DNA of 64,000 nt from Eisenibacter elegans DSM 3317. GTDB lineage: Bacteria > Bacteroidota > Bacteroidia > Cytophagales > Microscillaceae. The stretch is from the NCBI RefSeq assembly GCF_000430505.1, contig NZ_KE387153.1, positions 449,200 to 513,199 of the forward strand, written 5' to 3'. The position numbers and the translations under genes were made by a program. Of this stretch, positions 61,984-64,000 are shown piece by piece (position 1 is the first letter of the stretch; each line of letters opens with the position of its first letter). The notes under the pieces are model-generated. The model did not search any database. It saw only the letters and a list, made by a program, of their open reading frames with translations, and was not told where the DNA came from.

Positions 61984-62111
61984 TTTGCGGCTTGGTGAAG
62001 TGGCGGACTTTGAAGCACTAACTTTCAATTTATAACTAAACTTCATTTGAAAACTGAATATTCAATTTAGCACTAAACCCCCGCTTTTGCCAAACTGCTG
62101 TTATATGCAGC
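61984..62111 (-). repeat. attC-like imperfect palindrome beside element C
   Basis: On the minus strand the HEPN segment ends with TGCATATAACAGCAGTTTGG, then a long imperfect stem with loop and CCGCCACTTCACCAAGCCGC ending AAACCG. Inverted arms GTTTG..GCGG and CCGC..CAAAC pair across about 110 bases. It is the best-preserved of the palindromes. The core does not fit canonical attC, but the layout (complementary core plus bulged stem) is similar. Confidence 0.6.
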
Positions 62112-62115
62112 CCTA

Positions 62116-63546
62116 TTAGATTTTTTCAAAGTATTCTTCGTCAGTTTTAATATTCATATGTTTTTCTAAATACTTCGCCTGGTTATAAACATATCCATCA
62201 TATCCAATGCTTTTTAGAATTAGTTTACTTATCAATGTAAAGAGTTTTGCTGAAACATAAGTCAAATAGAGATTCGTTTTTTCTTCGTCTTTAATTTTTT
62301 CATTATCAAGCAATATGTTTCCGTGAAGTAAATCATTTCTATGCTCTATTATAGTAATGTCGTGTAAAGTTAAACGTATTCCAAGCTGTTCAAACGGACG
62401 AGTTAATTTTTCATTATTAGTTAAATGTTTTTTGTTAATAGGTTTATTGATTTCTTTAAGTCGCCTTTTTAATTTTAATAAATTGGTTTCGCTCAATGTC
62501 TCGGCATTATCATCAATGACTTTGTGTAATTCGTCAATTATTTTGCATGCTAAATTTCTATCGTCAATTGGTTTTTCAAGTCCGGTTTCTTCAATACTTA
62601 AATGTTTAGAAAGTTGTTCTATAATAATGGCAAATGAACTTGGGATTATCAGTAACGACCTAATAGAAGTAGCTTCCAATATGACTAAAATTGATGCAGA
62701 AAATTCAGGTTCAGTATGTATTTTATAAACAAGGCTTGAAAAATTAGCTAACGTTATTCTTGTCAGATTATTCGAATAATAGTCAGCAACATCCTTTTCA
62801 ATATCTGGGTAAGAATAGGGATTTGCTGTGATTGGGCTATACATTCCTTTCAGCGTAGGTCCAATATAGTTTGAGTAGCAACAGTTTCCTTTATCATCAA
62901 ATGTAAATTTTTCTCCACCTACCATTAATTTGTTTATGAACCCGATTGCTTGTTGAATAGAAAAACAGACCTTTGAAAATTCATCGTAGCTCTGTTCTTG
63001 TAAACATTCAAAAACATAAAAACCTTTGTCGTTATGTTTTAGTTGGGTTACGTCATATTCCTTTTCATTAAGACTTATCCGAATGCAGTCATAGAAATAT
63101 TCAGTACCTTGTCTTTGATGTGTAACCGTTTCAAACTCTCTATGGAATGTGTTTATTTCTTTTAATTCGGTTTGAAAGTATGTTTTATAAAATCCGTATT
63201 GTTCAAAGTTTTCTGACTGAAATCTGTTTAACTCGATTGTAGTTTCAAAATTTACAGATTTGTCTGCTTTAAAATTTGTGTGTTTTGATGTACTTCCGAT
63301 TTTTTTCGTTTTATAAGTGATTTCATTGAAAATAAATGATAGTTCATAATTGTTATCTTCATCTTCTATAAACCTTGCATTAATTTGAAGGAGAAATGCT
63401 TCTTTTTCCCTTATTAGAAAAGTGTCAATTTCTCTATCTTTAACAAGCTCGACTTTAAATTTATTTTGAGAGCTTATTTCGTCAATAAACTTCAGATTCG
63501 TGTCGAAAGATTTGTCATTTTCTATTCGCTTTGTCGATGTGTTCAT
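62116..63546 (-). CDS. HEPN-type protein, ApeA-like
   Basis: This 476-residue protein has no signal peptide. The N-terminal two thirds are mixed alpha/beta with no motif I recognise. The C-terminal part has the HEPN active-site pattern RNDLLHG, Rx4H at about R403 and H408, in a helical context (HDITIIEHRNDLLHGNILL), as in ApeA-type HEPN ribonucleases. Such proteins are frequent in defence islands. It lies in a segment with complementary ends (GTTATATGCA at 63.57 kb and TGCATATAAC at 62.10 kb) and directly follows a recombinase fragment. A direct defence function is inferred. Confidence 0.6.
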   Translation of the reverse strand: MNTSTKRIENDKSFDTNLKFIDEISSQNKFKVELVKDREIDTFLIREKEAFLLQINARFIEDEDNNYELSFIFNEITYKTKKIGSTSKHTNFKADKSVNFETTIELNRFQSENFEQYGFYKTYFQTELKEINTFHREFETVTHQRQGTEYFYDCIRISLNEKEYDVTQLKHNDKGFYVFECLQEQSYDEFSKVCFSIQQAIGFINKLMVGGEKFTFDDKGNCCYSNYIGPTLKGMYSPITANPYSYPDIEKDVADYYSNNLTRITLANFSSLVYKIHTEPEFSASILVILEATSIRSLLIIPSSFAIIIEQLSKHLSIEETGLEKPIDDRNLACKIIDELHKVIDDNAETLSETNLLKLKRRLKEINKPINKKHLTNNEKLTRPFEQLGIRLTLHDITIIEHRNDLLHGNILLDNEKIKDEEKTNLYLTYVSAKLFTLISKLILKSIGYDGYVYNQAKYLEKHMNIKTDEEYFEKI

Positions 63547-63570
63547 TTTAGGTCGAAGTGTTTTGGAAGG

Positions 63571-63582
63571 GTTGCATATAAC
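63571..63582 (-). repeat. Cassette-start half-site (GTTATATGCAAC type)
   Basis: On the minus strand GTTATATGCAAC lies between the recombinase fragment and the HEPN gene. It is the exact complement of the TGCATATAAC core at the end of the same segment. A similar GTTATATGCC starts the AbaSI-like segment at about 52.47 kb. Confidence 0.5.
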
Positions 63583-63588
63583 ATTTAC

Positions 63589-63861
63589 TTATACGAACTT
63601 TAGTTCGCATTGTTCAAATTCATGAGTGTATCCAAGGGGTTTTTTAGCTCTTTGGATGGTTCGGTGGCTTACGTGTGTATATCGTTCGGTAGTTTTAGAG
63701 CTACTATGTCCTAAAAGTTCTTGGATGATACCGATATCTGTTCCGGCTTCGTGCAAGTGTGTTGCAAAGCTATGCCGCAAAGTGTGGAAGTTGATTTTTT
63801 TTGTGATGTTTGCCTTTTGTTTGGTCTTGATTTTTTGCCCTGTTTTATAATCACAATTCAC
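63589..63861 (-). pseudogene. C-terminal fragment of a tyrosine recombinase
   Basis: The frame encodes the catalytic end of an integrase: [20 protein letters not shown] (with Arg and His), [20 protein letters not shown] (His and nucleophile Tyr), then a basic tail. The start of a complete recombinase is missing; the in-frame upstream codons to about 63975 (with stops near 63978) do not read like an integrase core. It is probably a fragment or displaced copy and cannot be shown to be active. Confidence 0.65.
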
Positions 63862-64000
63862 GAGCCAGCCTCTATCTTCATATGCAACTATACGCAGGTC
63901 TGTGTAGGTTTCGGTAGCCGTTGTTGGTACAATGACTGGCTCCGAGCGACGTGCTATGTCGGTTTGTTGAACCGTGGGTTCAGTCCGCTTAGGGGCGTTG

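Noticed and set aside
61509..62115. Search for a CRISPR array next to cas10
   Set aside because: The gap consists of a leader, element C and an attC-like palindrome. No repeated 28-37-bp units with spacers were found there or elsewhere in the window.
63589..63861. Intact integron integrase IntI
   Set aside because: Only the C-terminal catalytic end is present, it has no visible IntI-specific insert, and it lies in the same orientation as the cassettes rather than divergently.

Overview
The window looks like a Bacteroidota chromosome segment, probably from a Cytophagales/Flexibacter-type bacterium. The evidence is a type IX secretion component (PorT) beside ubiE, a PKD-repeat secreted protein with a C-terminal type IX sorting domain, a type III glutamine synthetase, a PafA-type phosphatase, a DUF5606 protein, and TAnnTTTG-type promoters with little Shine-Dalgarno signal. 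No rRNA, tRNA or CRISPR array was recognised.

Regions. 1-13 kb: a lipoprotein running off the left edge, an isolated nuoL, a lipoprotein, the DUF5606-argE-argH arginine block, a PhoR/PhoB-like two-component pair, a TlpA-like lipoprotein, MazG-like and RluA-like enzymes. 13-27 kb: surface glycan genes (GT2 enzymes, a Wzt-like ABC ATPase, three methyltransferase genes of which one is fused to a GT4 domain), together with PafA, CcmB and the PKD protein. 27-48.7 kb: a retropepsin/PDZ protein, SulP, a tricorn-like protease, MgtC, an orphan response regulator with a stump of a kinase, PorT-UbiE, an Omp85-like barrel, siroheme synthase, glutamine synthetase III, an ABC ATPase and a cNMP/CBS/DUF294 protein. 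48.7-51 kb: an IS1-type element with a -1 frameshift site, and two Hsp20 genes.

51.5-63.9 kb is a visibly AT-richer defence island. Read on the minus strand it contains a tyrosine-recombinase fragment, a HEPN protein, a complete type III-A Csm interference operon (cas10-csm2-csm3-csm4-csm5-csx1-csx20) without cas6, cas1, cas2 or an array, an m4C-type methyltransferase with its MvaI/BcnI-family nuclease broken by one nonsense codon, and an AbaSI/PvuRts1I-family nuclease broken by a 10-bp tandem duplication plus a nonsense codon. Three copies of a short inverted-repeat element related to an IS1182-type transposase sit between these modules. Cassette-like ends are also visible: a segment begins GTTATATGC or GTTACCGGC and ends with the matching complement, followed by an imperfect palindrome. 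This resembles integron cassette logic with a non-canonical core, and it is the main candidate for something undescribed here.

Across the window several families of short dispersed hairpin repeats occupy intergenic gaps, and at least seven genes are broken or truncated, so the genome appears repeat-rich with ongoing gene decay.
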